Source: AP-15 sp963700195 (GTDB taxonomy: Bacteria; Pseudomonadota; Alphaproteobacteria; ATCC43930; CGMCC-115725). From it: DNA of 64,000 nt. Made by a program: the position numbers and the translations under genes. Below, piece after piece: positions 1-8,345 of the stretch; within the stretch, counting starts at the first letter, position 1, and the number at the start of each line of letters is the position of its first letter. The notes beneath the pieces are model-generated. The model saw nothing but the letters and a program-made list of their open reading frames with translations, was not told the DNA's origin and did not search any database. The stretch is from assembly GCA_963700195.1 (NCBI GenBank), contig CAVOWQ010000003.1, forward strand, positions 379,221-443,220. Direction: 5' to 3'.

Positions 1-76
1 CGAGCTCAAATTCGATCGCGGGCTCAACAATCTGTGGACCCACGGCGGCTTGATGTACGCGATGCCGATCCGCTGA
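1..76 (+). CDS. aapJ: Amino-acid ABC transporter substrate-binding protein, 3' end only (AapJ-like)
   Basis: Only the last 24 codons and the TGA are inside the window. The visible tail ends in LWTHGGLMYAMPIR, which resembles the C-terminus of periplasmic general L-amino-acid binding proteins (AapJ family) and immediately precedes the two permeases and the ATPase of the same transporter. The family assignment rests on this short tail plus gene order. The 33-base gap to the next start suggests co-transcription. Confidence 0.75.
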   Translation, partial: ELKFDRGLNNLWTHGGLMYAMPIR

Positions 77-109
77 TCCGGTTTAGGCGCAAAGGGCGGT
101 AAACGGCCA

Positions 110-1291
110 ATGGCGACGGACATTCTCCGGCGCCCGGCGCGTCCCTCTCCGTGGCGCAATCCTGCAATTCGCGGGATCGTCTTTCAGGTGCTGTTCGTCG
201 CCGCCGTCCTCGCCCTCGGTGCGTTTCTCGTCCACAACACTGTCGTCAATCTGCGCCGTCAGAACATTGCCAGCGGCTTCGGCTTTCTCGACCGCGAAGC
301 CGCCTTTGGGATCGGCGAGTCGCTGATCTCCTATTCACCGGCCGATACCTATGCCCGCGCGTTTCTCGTCGGCCTGCTGAACACGCTTTATGTCGCCGGT
401 CTCGGCATCGCGCTGGCGACGATCTTCGGTACCGTGATGGGGATTGCGCGGTTGTCCCGCAACTGGCTGATCGCGAAGCTCGCGCAGATCTATGTCGAGA
501 CCTTCCGCAATATCCCGCTGCTTTTGCAGTTGTTCTTTTGGTGGGGGCTATTGCGAGAAAGCGCCCCGGCCCCGCGCCAGGCTTGGCAGCTGCTGCCCGA
601 TGTCTTTATCAGTAATCGCGGGATCGCTTTTCCGCTGCCAAATCCGGACCCGATTTATGGCTGGATGGCACTGGCATTGTGCGTCGGGGCTGTCGCAACT
701 ATCTGGATTTTCCGCTGGGCTCGGCAGCGGCAGGCGCGGACCGGAGAGCAGTTCCCGACCGCTTGGATCGGGCTGGGACTGATACTCGGGCTGCCGCTGA
801 TCGTCTTTCTCGGCGGCGGCGCGCCGCTCGCCCTCGACCGTCCCGAGCTGAAGGGCTTCAACTTCACTGGCGGTCACGCAGTGTCGCCTGAATTCGCTGC
901 GTTGTTGCTCGGCCTCGTCGTCTATACGGGGACGTTTATCGCTGAAATCGTCCGCGCCGGCATACTCGCCGTCAGCTGGGGCCAGAGCGAGGCCGCGATG
1001 GCGCTGGGCCTCAAGCCGGGGCAGCGGACGCGGCTGATCGTATTGCCGCAAGCGCTGCGCGTCATCATACCGCCAATGACCAGCACGTATTTGAGCCTGA
1101 CCAAGAACAGCTCGCTGGCGGTGGCGATCGGCTACCCGGACCTCGTCTCGATCGCCAATACGACGATCAACCAGACCGGGCAGGCGGTCGAGGGGATCGC
1201 GATGATCATGGCGGTATATCTGACGATCAGCCTCATCATCTCGGCGTTGATGAACCTTTACAACCGCTCCGTCGCACTGGTGGAGCGGTAG
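110..1291 (+). CDS. aapQ: General L-amino-acid ABC transporter permease, AapQ-like
   Basis: Inner-membrane permease of a polar amino-acid ABC importer. At 393 aa it has the length of AapQ/BztB rather than the roughly 230 aa of simple HisM-type permeases, because of an N-terminal extension and a long periplasmic insert (about residues 145-270). Several hydrophobic helices are visible. A conserved EAA loop (EAAMALGLKPGQRTRLIVLP, about residues 292-311) is where the ATPase AapP would dock. It lies directly after the binding-protein gene and before aapM and aapP, the standard aapJQMP order. The reading frame is intact. Confidence 0.9.
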   Translation: MATDILRRPARPSPWRNPAIRGIVFQVLFVAAVLALGAFLVHNTVVNLRRQNIASGFGFLDREAAFGIGESLISYSPADTYARAFLVGLLNTLYVAGLGIALATIFGTVMGIARLSRNWLIAKLAQIYVETFRNIPLLLQLFFWWGLLRESAPAPRQAWQLLPDVFISNRGIAFPLPNPDPIYGWMALALCVGAVATIWIFRWARQRQARTGEQFPTAWIGLGLILGLPLIVFLGGGAPLALDRPELKGFNFTGGHAVSPEFAALLLGLVVYTGTFIAEIVRAGILAVSWGQSEAAMALGLKPGQRTRLIVLPQALRVIIPPMTSTYLSLTKNSSLAVAIGYPDLVSIANTTINQTGQAVEGIAMIMAVYLTISLIISALMNLYNRSVALVER

Positions 1292-1326
1292 TGATTGATG
1301 TGATGAACCTTAGGCTCAATCAACCC

Positions 1327-1476
1327 TTTACCCTCTCCCCCGCCGGCCGGGGGGAGAGGGAGGGTGAGGGGGGGACGTGCTGGTCCGCGGCGCCGCCCAC
1401 CTCACCCTCCCAACCCTGCGGGTTGGGCCCCTCCCTCTCCCCCTGAAGGGCGGAGAGGGGCTCTTGTCGCCGGTAT
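1327..1476. repeat. Intergenic palindromic repeats between aapQ and aapM
   Basis: The 217-base gap inside the aap operon is filled by G-rich/C-rich palindromes. One hairpin has arms CCCTCTCCCC and GGGGAGAGGG around 1331-1360. A second composite element at 1387-1461 matches, in inverted orientation, a sequence at 33490-33560. Because it sits between co-directional transporter genes it may stabilise upstream mRNA or cause attenuation. That role is inference. Confidence 0.7.
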
Positions 1477-1508
1477 TGAGGCCAATCGCTCTCGACAAGC
1501 GCTGATGA

Positions 1509-2610
1509 ATGACTGACGTCGCTCAAGAGCTGCCGCTTGCCGCCGAACCGCCGCCGCCGGCGGCCGCCGGCTTGTTCGGCTGGCTGCGCGCCAATCTATT
1601 CAGCAGCGTCTCCAATACAATTCTGACGGTGCTCGCGGTCGGCCTATTGGCGGTGACGGTCCCGCCTGTCGTTCGCTGGGCACTGGTCGACGCGGTTTGG
1701 TCGGCCCCCAACAGCCGCGCCTGTCATGGGGCCGGGGCCTGCTGGGCGTTCATCGCCGAGAAATGGCGCTTTATCCTCTTCGGCACCTACCCCTACGAGC
1801 AGCATTGGCGCCCGTTCTGCGCCGTGCTGATCTTCATCGCGATGATCCTGGCGAGCTGTGACCGACGCCTTTGGGGACGGCGGCTGATGCTCGTCTGGCT
1901 CGCCGGGCTCGTAGCGGTCGGCATCCTGATGTGGGGCGGTATTTTCGGCTTGAGGTATGTCGGCAACGAATTATGGGGCGGATTGCCCCTGACCCTGATC
2001 CTCGCCGTGGTGGGAATGGCCTTCGCGTTCCCTCTCGCAATATTGCTGGCGCTCGGGCGGCGATCGCGACTGCCCGGCAGTGCGCACGATCTGCGTTGCC
2101 TATATCGAGCTGATCCGCGGCGTGCCGCTGATTACGGTTTTATTCATGGCCTCGGTCATGCTGCCGTTGTTCCTGCCGACCGGGATGACAATCGACAAGC
2201 TGCTGCGCGCGCAATTGGCGATTATTCTGTTCGCCGCCGCCTATCTCGCCGAGGTCGTCCGGGGTGGATTGCAGGCGATCCCGAAGGGCCAGATCGAGGC
2301 CGCCGATGCGCTGGGGCTCGGCTATTGGCGGCGCACGCGGCTCATCGTCCTGCCGCAGGCCTTGTCGCTGGTGATCCCGCCTCTAGTCAATACCTTCATC
2401 GGCACATTCAAAGATACGACGCTCGTCATAATTATTGGCCTGATGGACCTGCTCGGTACGATCAATACGGCGCTGAACGACGCCAATTGGCGCGGCACCT
2501 CGGCCGAGGCCTATGTGTTCGCTGCGGCAATCTATTTCTGCTTCTGCTTTTTCATGTCGCGCTACAGCCAGATGCTCGAGCGCGAATTTAACAAAGGGCG
2601 GCGACGATGA
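1509..2610 (+). CDS. aapM: General L-amino-acid ABC transporter permease, AapM-like (one frameshift)
   Basis: Second inner-membrane permease of the transporter. The first part (to about base 2072) carries the N-terminal helices and the family's long insert. The second part (from about 2075) carries the conserved IELIRGVPLITVLFM segment and the EAA loop ending in RRTRLIVLPQAL. The two parts are in different frames. Removing one C from the CCC run at 2073-2075 joins them as RSRLPAVRTICVAYIEL, giving about 366 aa, the usual AapM length. The stop overlaps the aapP start as ATGA, so the gene is probably functional and the extra base an error or recent mutation. Confidence 0.85.
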
Positions 2611-3362
2611 CAGACGCGGCTGTGGGAACGCCGATCATCGAGCTACGCGGTGTCGACAAATGGTACGCCGACTTCCACGTCCTCAAGAACATCAACATGG
2701 ACGTCGGCAGGGGCGAGCGGGTCGTGGTCTGCGGGCCCTCGGGCTCGGGCAAGTCCACGATGATTCGCTGCATCAACCGCCTGGAAGAGCATCAGCGTGG
2801 TCAGATCATTGTCGCCGGCATCGAGCTGACCTCGGATGTGAAGAACATCGAGGCGATCCGTCGCGAGGTCGGCATGGTGTTCCAGCAGTTCAACCTGTTT
2901 CCGCATCTGACGGTGCTGGAAAACCTGACCCTCGCCCCGATCTGGGTGCGCAAACTGCCGAAGAGGGAGGCGGAGGATACCGCCCGCCTCTATCTCGAAC
3001 GGGTCCGCATTCCGGAGCAGGCGGACAAATATCCGGGCCAGCTCTCCGGCGGTCAGCAGCAACGTGTCGCGATTGCGCGCTCGCTGTGCATGAAACCGGA
3101 GATCATGCTGTTCGACGAGCCGACCTCGGCGCTCGACCCCGAAATGATCAAGGAAGTGCTCGACGTCATGATCGAGCTCGCCGAGGAGGGGATGACAATG
3201 GTCTGCGTGACCCACGAAATGGGCTTCGCGCGCACCGTCGCGGACACAATGGTCTTCATGGACCGCGGCGAGATCGTAGAGCGCGGCCCGCCCCAGGAGT
3301 TCTTCGCCAACCCGAAAAGCGACCGCACGAAATTATTCCTCAGCCAGATCCTCGCCCATTGA
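2607..3362 (+). CDS. aapP: Amino-acid ABC transporter ATP-binding protein, AapP-like
   Basis: Cytoplasmic ATPase that energises the AapQ/AapM importer. It has Walker A GPSGSGKST (residues 43-51), the Q-loop in VFQQFNLFPH, ABC signature LSGGQQQR (about 145-152), Walker B IMLFDEP (about 166-172) and the H-loop in CVTHEMGFA. The length of 251 aa is normal for polar amino-acid ATPases (GlnQ/AapP). Its ATG overlaps the aapM stop, indicating translational coupling. Confidence 0.93.
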   Translation: MTDAAVGTPIIELRGVDKWYADFHVLKNINMDVGRGERVVVCGPSGSGKSTMIRCINRLEEHQRGQIIVAGIELTSDVKNIEAIRREVGMVFQQFNLFPHLTVLENLTLAPIWVRKLPKREAEDTARLYLERVRIPEQADKYPGQLSGGQQQRVAIARSLCMKPEIMLFDEPTSALDPEMIKEVLDVMIELAEEGMTMVCVTHEMGFARTVADTMVFMDRGEIVERGPPQEFFANPKSDRTKLFLSQILAH

Positions 3363-3381
3363 GGGACGGATAAGAGAAGCG

Positions 3382-4722
3382 ATGACGTTGCAGGACACCG
3401 ATATGTCGGCGACCGAGCGGTTGGTCGCGTTGATGGATCATCTGGGTCTCGGATCGGCGTATTTCGGCACGGCGATCCCGCGGGACATCGCGGGGCTGGC
3501 GACAGCGCATCCCGAGCGGCTGGCCGGGATCGTGCTGTGCGTACCGAGCCGTCTCGATCCAGCTCCATTCTCGGGGGTCGCCGATCGGGTTCTGATGATC
3601 GCCGGCGAGCGGGGGCCGGCGGCGGAGGCCACGGAGCGCGCAACGTCTCGCTTGCCGGCCGCGCAGCGCTCGGTCCTCGCCGGTTACGATGCGCCAGGAA
3701 GCTGGAGCGATGCCGTCGCCGACCGCACTCACGAGATCGCCGACCGGATGATCGCTTTTCTCGACCGTGTGGCCGCCAATGGGAGGCGCCCGGACGCGCC
3801 GAATTCAACCACAGCGGAAGGAAGGCATGCCGGTATTTCCTACCGCATCGAGGGTTCCGGTCCGGCGCTGATGCTGTTGCCGTTTTTTCTGGCGCCCTCG
3901 CAATGGGCGCCGGCAATCCCGCGCCTGGCCCGGCACTTCACGGTCGTGACCCTCGGCGGCCCCTATTTGGGCGGCGTCGCCTCGCTCGAGGACCGCGCCC
4001 GGATGCCGACGTATCAGGCGATGTTCCGCACCTTGATCGACCAGATTGGCCCGCGGCCCGGGGAGGCGATCCTCGAAATCGGCTGCGGCGCCGGTTCGCT
4101 GGTTCGCCTGTTGGCGCGGCGGCTCGGGAGCGCCAACCCCATCACCGCGGCCGATGTGAACCCATTTCTGCTGCGCGAGGCTGCGCAACTGGCCGAGGCC
4201 GAGGGCCTCGGGGATCTGATCCAATTCACCGAGGGCAATGCCGAAGCACTGCCCTTCGAGGCCAATTCGTTCGATTGCGTCTATTCGGTAACCGTGTTCG
4301 AGGAATGTGATGCGGATCGGGCGATCGCCGAGGCGATGCGCGTCATCCGGCCGGGCGGGCGGGTTGGTCTCGTCGTGCGCGCGATCGACATGCCGCAGTG
4401 GTGGAACCTCGGCTTGCCCGAGGCGATCCGGAGCAAAGTGACAATGCCGCCGCGTTCGGTCGCTCCCCGCGGCATTGCCGACCGCAGCCTCTATCGGCGA
4501 ATGCGCGATGCCGGTCTGGCCGATCTCGTCTGCTTTCCGACGATGGTGACGCTCGACCGCCCGGGCGGACCGATTTGGCGCAACCGCGAGGACCACGTTC
4601 TGTCACAGCTGTCGACGGAGGAATTGCCGATCTGGGAGGCCGAGCGCGACCGGGCGGCGCAGGATGGGCTCCTCTTTATGGCGCACCCGCTGCATTGCGC
4701 CGTCGGCACCAAGCCACAATAA
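3382..4722 (+). CDS. SAM-dependent methyltransferase with N-terminal alpha/beta-hydrolase-like region
   Basis: The C-terminal half is a class I SAM methyltransferase: motif I ILEIGCGAGSL (about residues 231-241), the acidic residue after strand 2 (ITAADVN), then GNAEALPFEANSFDCVYSV and VIRPGGRVGLVVRA. The first 210 residues look like pieces of alpha/beta hydrolases: a hydrolase tail-like stretch with MIAGERGP, then a second N-terminal-like stretch (GISYRIEGSGPALMLLPFF). The nucleophile motif GxSxG is absent (GSAYFGTA instead) and so is an obvious HG oxyanion motif. It follows aapP by 19 bases with a plausible AGAGAAG ribosome site, so it may be the last gene of the transporter operon. The substrate is unknown. 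Confidence 0.75.
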   Translation: MTLQDTDMSATERLVALMDHLGLGSAYFGTAIPRDIAGLATAHPERLAGIVLCVPSRLDPAPFSGVADRVLMIAGERGPAAEATERATSRLPAAQRSVLAGYDAPGSWSDAVADRTHEIADRMIAFLDRVAANGRRPDAPNSTTAEGRHAGISYRIEGSGPALMLLPFFLAPSQWAPAIPRLARHFTVVTLGGPYLGGVASLEDRARMPTYQAMFRTLIDQIGPRPGEAILEIGCGAGSLVRLLARRLGSANPITAADVNPFLLREAAQLAEAEGLGDLIQFTEGNAEALPFEANSFDCVYSVTVFEECDADRAIAEAMRVIRPGGRVGLVVRAIDMPQWWNLGLPEAIRSKVTMPPRSVAPRGIADRSLYRRMRDAGLADLVCFPTMVTLDRPGGPIWRNREDHVLSQLSTEELPIWEAERDRAAQDGLLFMAHPLHCAVGTKPQ

Positions 4723-4730
4723 CGCAGGGG

Positions 4731-5279
4731 CTAGCTCCGTTCCGTCTTCGGCAGGATCCCGAGGTCGCGCGGGTCGTCGAACGAAACCCGGCGCCGCGCA
4801 TAGACGACAAAGCCGGCCCGCTGGTAAGTGGCCAGCGCCTTTGGATGGTCGAAAGTCGAGGTATGCAGCCAAAAGCGGTCGAGCGGTCTCGACCAGGCCT
4901 GATCGATTGCCGCCTGTAGCATGTAGGGGCCGAGCCGACGCCCGATAAAGTCGGGGATGAGCCCGAAATAGCACAGCTTCGTCTCGCGCGGCGCCGCCGT
5001 GTCGAGCTCGAAGAAGCCGGCGGGGACCCCGCGCACATATAGCACGAATATCTCGATCGTCTGCTTGGCGATGAGGGCCGCGAGCGCCGCATCGTCGACG
5101 AGCCGCCGCTCGAACCACAGCCATGGCCGGCCGACCGTATCGTACATGTAACGGTAAAATGAGACGGTGCAGTCCTCGGCGCGCATCAGTGCAAGCTTAT
5201 CGAGCGGCGCAGGGACCCGCTTCCCGGCCGGCCGCTCGAGCATCTGGAGATAGGTGATGACGTCTTCGAGTGCGGTCAC
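4731..5279 (-). CDS. GNAT-family N-acetyltransferase
   Basis: A 182-aa protein with the GNAT pattern: FELDTAAPRETKLCYFGLIPDFIGRRLG, where the acetyl-CoA loop is IGRRLGPYML, followed by HTSTFDHPKALATYQRAGF, the typical C-terminal helix/strand. I chose GTG at 5279 because it overlaps the stop of the upstream sulfurtransferase (GTGA). A longer in-frame start would run back into that gene. The acceptor substrate cannot be told from sequence. Confidence 0.8.
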   Translation of the reverse strand: MTALEDVITYLQMLERPAGKRVPAPLDKLALMRAEDCTVSFYRYMYDTVGRPWLWFERRLVDDAALAALIAKQTIEIFVLYVRGVPAGFFELDTAAPRETKLCYFGLIPDFIGRRLGPYMLQAAIDQAWSRPLDRFWLHTSTFDHPKALATYQRAGFVVYARRRVSFDDPRDLGILPKTERS

Positions 5280-6148
5280 GGCGACTTGGCAGGCGCGGGA
5301 CCGGTCTCGACCGGCGTGTCGCCCGGCAGCCCCCATTCCGACCACGACCCGTCATAGACGGCCGCGCCCGGATGCCCGATCAGGTGCAGCGCGAAGGCGA
5401 GCGCGCAGGCGGTGACGCCCGAACCGCAGCTCGTGACGATCGGTCGGTCGAGCGCAACGCCCGCGTCACGAAACAGGCCCGAGAGCTCCTCGGCGTTGTG
5501 CACCCTGTGGGTCTGCGGGTCGGTGACCCGGTCGTAAGGTAGGTTGCGGCTGCCGGGAATATGGCCCCGGCGCAAACCGGGCCGGGTTTCTTCGGCAATC
5601 CCGGCGAACCGGCTGGCGGCGCGTGCATCGACGACCTGCTCGTGGCCCGTCGACAGATTGTCGACCAACGCTTGCTTGTCGCGGACCAGCGCCGGGTCGA
5701 ACCTCGCCGTAAAGCGACGAAGCGGCGGGTTCGGCACGGCGGTTTCGAGCGGCCGCCCTTCTGCCTTCCATTTGGGCAGACCGCCGTCGAGGAGCGCGAC
5801 ATTGCGATGTCCGAAGAGGCGCAGCATCCACCAGGCGCGTCCGGCGGAAGACAGTCCGGCGCTGTCATAGACGATAACCTGGTCGTCGTCGCCGATGCCG
5901 AGCCCCTCCATCTTGCGTGCGAACAGCTCAGGCGACGGGATCATGTGCGGCAGGCTGGTACCCGGTTCCGCGATGTCGTCGATGTCGAAAAACACGGCAC
6001 GGGGAATGTGGCCGCGGTCGTAATCGTCCCGCGCCGTCGGGGTGATGCCGGGCAATTTGAAAGACGCGTCGACGACCCGGACATGCGGGTCGAGATGCGC
6101 GGCGAGCCAGTCGGTGTCAACGAGCGCTTCGGGATGGGCGTAGGGCAT
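5276..6148 (-). CDS. sseA: 3-mercaptopyruvate sulfurtransferase (tandem rhodanese)
   Basis: About 290 aa with two rhodanese domains, the second catalytic. The active loop is CGSGVTA (about residue 239), the form typical of 3-mercaptopyruvate sulfurtransferases, whereas thiosulfate sulfurtransferases usually have CRKGVTA. It probably moves sulfur from 3-mercaptopyruvate to thiols or cyanide in cysteine catabolism. The start at 6148 is preceded by GGGAGGAGAGGAG, a strong ribosome site. The downstream GNAT overlaps its stop, and AlaX lies 17 bases upstream, so the three genes are probably one operon. Confidence 0.88.
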   Translation of the reverse strand: MPYAHPEALVDTDWLAAHLDPHVRVVDASFKLPGITPTARDDYDRGHIPRAVFFDIDDIAEPGTSLPHMIPSPELFARKMEGLGIGDDDQVIVYDSAGLSSAGRAWWMLRLFGHRNVALLDGGLPKWKAEGRPLETAVPNPPLRRFTARFDPALVRDKQALVDNLSTGHEQVVDARAASRFAGIAEETRPGLRRGHIPGSRNLPYDRVTDPQTHRVHNAEELSGLFRDAGVALDRPIVTSCGSGVTACALAFALHLIGHPGAAVYDGSWSEWGLPGDTPVETGPAPAKSP

Positions 6149-6164
6149 CGGCTCCTCTCCTCCC

Positions 6165-6876
6165 TCACTCGGCAAAAGCAAGGATCACGCGGCGGTTCTG
6201 TTTCCCCTTGTTCTCGATCTTGGTCACCGCGACCGGGCCGATCTCGCGGGTGTTGCGGATATGCGTGCCGCCGCAGGGCTGCAGATCGATACCCGAGATT
6301 TCGATGACGCGCACCTGCCCCATCCCGCTCGGCGGCTTGACCGACATCGTGCGGACGAGCTCGGGCTGGGCGGCGAGCTCCGCGTCGGTGATCCACCGCG
6401 GCCCGACCGGGTGCGCCGCTGAAATCAGCGCGTTGAGACGGCCCGAGAGCATCTCCTTGTCGAGGCTCGATCCGGGCACGTCGAAATCGAGCCGCCCCCT
6501 GCCGTCGGAAACCTGCCCGCCGGTCACCGCCCCGGGGACGATGCTGCACAACAGATGCAGGCAGGTGTGCATGCGCATCAGCCGGTACCGCCGCTCCCAG
6601 TCGATCTCGGCGACGAGCTTCGGTGCCGGGATCGGGGAGCGCCGCGCCCGACGCCGGTATGTGGATCACTTCGTCGGGACCGCCGCCCTTGACCGTGTCA
6701 GCGATCGCGATCGTCTGGCCTGAAGAGAGCCGCAGCAAGCCGGTATCGCCCGGCTGACCGCCGCCCATTGGATACAACACCGTGCGGTCGAGCCGAATGC
6801 CGCGCCCATCGGCGGCAATCACCCGCGCCACGCAGGACCGCAAATATCCGTCGTCACGAAACAGCAATTCCGTCAT
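6165..6876 (-). CDS. Alanyl-tRNA editing protein, AlaX type (one frameshift)
   Basis: A free-standing trans-editing domain that hydrolyses mischarged Ser- or Gly-tRNA(Ala). The N-terminal part shows TVLYPMGGGQPGD, as in AlaRS/AlaX. The C-terminal part shows the zinc-site pieces HTCLH and CGGTHIRNT and the terminal KIENKGKQNRR. The parts lie in two frames that meet near 6618-6630. Removing one base restores about 236 aa, a normal AlaX-M length. HTCLH has Cys where many homologues have Ala between the zinc ligands, which does not remove a ligand. Confidence 0.82.
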
Positions 6877-6900
6877 TTCTCTCGGCATCCTTCAATCTGC

Positions 6901-6926
6901 GCTGTCCCGGCGGAAGCCGGGACCCA
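6901..6926. repeat. REP-like palindrome, left copy flanking GIY-YIG gene
   Basis: A 26-base element containing a perfect 8-base stem (GTCCCGGC / GCCGGGAC, loop GGAA). Its reverse complement matches the element at 7256-7281 at 25 of 26 positions, so the two copies point towards each other around the nuclease gene. Confidence 0.8.
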
Positions 6927-6954
6927 CTCGGCCGTCCTGACCAGCGCCTGATAC

Positions 6955-7239
6955 TCAGGTCGATATATTTGAGTAGAGATCGATCCAATGCGGATTGTCC
7001 TGTTCGATAAGTTCAATTTTCCAAGCTCGCTTCCAATTCTTGATCCGCTTTTCACGATACATCGCTGCTTCCAATGTGTCGTGACGCTCGAACCACACCA
7101 GCCGATCGACGCCGTATTTGGCGGTAAATCCGGGGACCGCTTTGAGCTTGTGCTCCCACACGCGCCGAACGAGATCCGAGCTCGATCCGACATACAGAGT
7201 CCCGTGTGGTTTGCTGGCGAGAAGATAGGCGAAGAACAT
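6955..7239 (-). CDS. GIY-YIG nuclease superfamily protein (URI-like, small)
   Basis: A 94-aa single-domain protein. The GIY-YIG signature appears as YLLASKPHGTLYVGSSSDLV (about residues 4-23), the conserved Arg in RRVWEHK, and the later YREKRIKNWKRAWKIELI block. These are features of the compact UvrC/URI-like nucleases found singly in many Alphaproteobacteria. The gene sits exactly between two inverted REP-like palindromes (6901-6926 and 7256-7281), which suggests a small mobile or REP-associated unit. I chose the ATG at 7239, since longer in-frame extensions read through the palindrome. Confidence 0.85.
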   Translation of the reverse strand: MFFAYLLASKPHGTLYVGSSSDLVRRVWEHKLKAVPGFTAKYGVDRLVWFERHDTLEAAMYREKRIKNWKRAWKIELIEQDNPHWIDLYSNIST

Positions 7240-7255
7240 TGCTCGGGTTCGGAGA

Positions 7256-7281
7256 TGGGTCCCGGCTTTCGCCGGGACAGC
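7256..7281. repeat. REP-like palindrome, right copy flanking GIY-YIG gene
   Basis: Inverted partner of the 6901-6926 element (25 of 26 bases the same when reversed). It again contains an 8-base palindromic stem, GTCCCGGC/GCCGGGAC, with loop TTTC. It ends 11 bases before the stop of the cysteine synthase gene, so it may also act in the 3' end processing of that transcript. Confidence 0.8.
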
Positions 7282-7292
7282 GACAGTATTCC

Positions 7293-8291
7293 TCAAAGCC
7301 ACGGTGGGGTGGGGAGGTCGCGGGCGTTCAGGAATTCGGGGTTGAAGAGCTTGGATTGGTAGCGGGTGCCGGAATCGGCGAGGATCGTCACGATCGTGTG
7401 GCCGGGGCCGAGCTCGCGCGCGAGACGCACGGCGCCGCACACATTGATCCCCGTTGAGCCGCCGAGGACGAGCCCCTCGTCCTGAACGAGGCTGAACAGG
7501 ATCGGCAGCATTTCCGCGTCGGTGATCTGGTATTGGCCGTCCGGCGCGAAACCTTCGAGGTTCTTGGTTTCACGATTGTTGCCGATGCCTTCGGTGATCG
7601 AGTTGCCCTCCGGCTTGAACTCGCGGCGCGCGTACCAGCTGTAGATGCCAGAGCCCATGCAGTCGGATAGGTAGATCTGAACCTTGGGGTTGCGTTCTTT
7701 AAGCGCGATCCCGACACCGGAGAGCGTGCCGCCGGTGCCGACCGAGCAGGTGAAGCCGTCGACCTTGCCGTCGGTCTCCTCCCAGATCTCGGGGCCGGTC
7801 GTCTCGTAATGGCCGCGCCGGTTGGCGAGGTTGTCGAACTGGTTGGCCCAGATCGCGCCGTTTGGCTCCTGGGCGGCGATTTCCTCGGCGAGGCGACCGG
7901 AATAGCGGACATAGTTCATCGGGTTGGCGTACGGCACCGCCGGCACGAGCCGCAGATCGACGCCACATAAGAGGAGCATGTCCTTCTTTTCCTGGCTCTG
8001 CGTCTCGGGCATGACGATGACCGTGCGGTAGCCGCGGGCATTGCCGACCAGCGCGAGGCCGATCCCGGTATTGCCGGCGGTGCCCTCGACAATGACGCCG
8101 CCCGGGCGCAACAGGCCCCGCTCCTCGGCGTCCTTGATGATGTAGAGGCCGGCGCGGTCCTTGACCGAGCCGCCGGGATTGAGGAACTCGGCCTTGCCGA
8201 GGATCGTGCACCCGGTCTCCTCGGAGGCCCGCCGCAATTTGATCAGCGGCGTCTTTCCGACGGTGCCGACAAAACCGTCGCGAACCTGCAT
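7293..8291 (-). CDS. cysK: Cysteine synthase A (O-acetylserine sulfhydrylase)
   Basis: A PLP-dependent enzyme forming cysteine from O-acetylserine and sulfide. The PLP lysine lies in NPGGSVKDRA (Lys44). The substrate-binding loop EGTAGNTGIGLA and the phosphate-binding GTGGTLSGVG follow at the expected spacing. At 332 aa it is slightly longer than classical CysK (about 310). ATG 8291 was chosen because it follows AAGGAGAG, rather than an ATG 18 bases upstream. With the neighbouring sulfurtransferase it suggests a local sulfur-amino-acid theme. Confidence 0.88.
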   Translation of the reverse strand: MQVRDGFVGTVGKTPLIKLRRASEETGCTILGKAEFLNPGGSVKDRAGLYIIKDAEERGLLRPGGVIVEGTAGNTGIGLALVGNARGYRTVIVMPETQSQEKKDMLLLCGVDLRLVPAVPYANPMNYVRYSGRLAEEIAAQEPNGAIWANQFDNLANRRGHYETTGPEIWEETDGKVDGFTCSVGTGGTLSGVGIALKERNPKVQIYLSDCMGSGIYSWYARREFKPEGNSITEGIGNNRETKNLEGFAPDGQYQITDAEMLPILFSLVQDEGLVLGGSTGINVCGAVRLARELGPGHTIVTILADSGTRYQSKLFNPEFLNARDLPTPPWL

Positions 8292-8345
8292 GCCTCTCTC
8301 CTTGCCCAAGCTCCGCGCCGACAGTATCGGCGGTGAGGACGCGTC

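Noticed and set aside
1331..1476. CRISPR-like repeats
   Set aside because: Palindromic REP-like elements without regular spacers; no cas genes.
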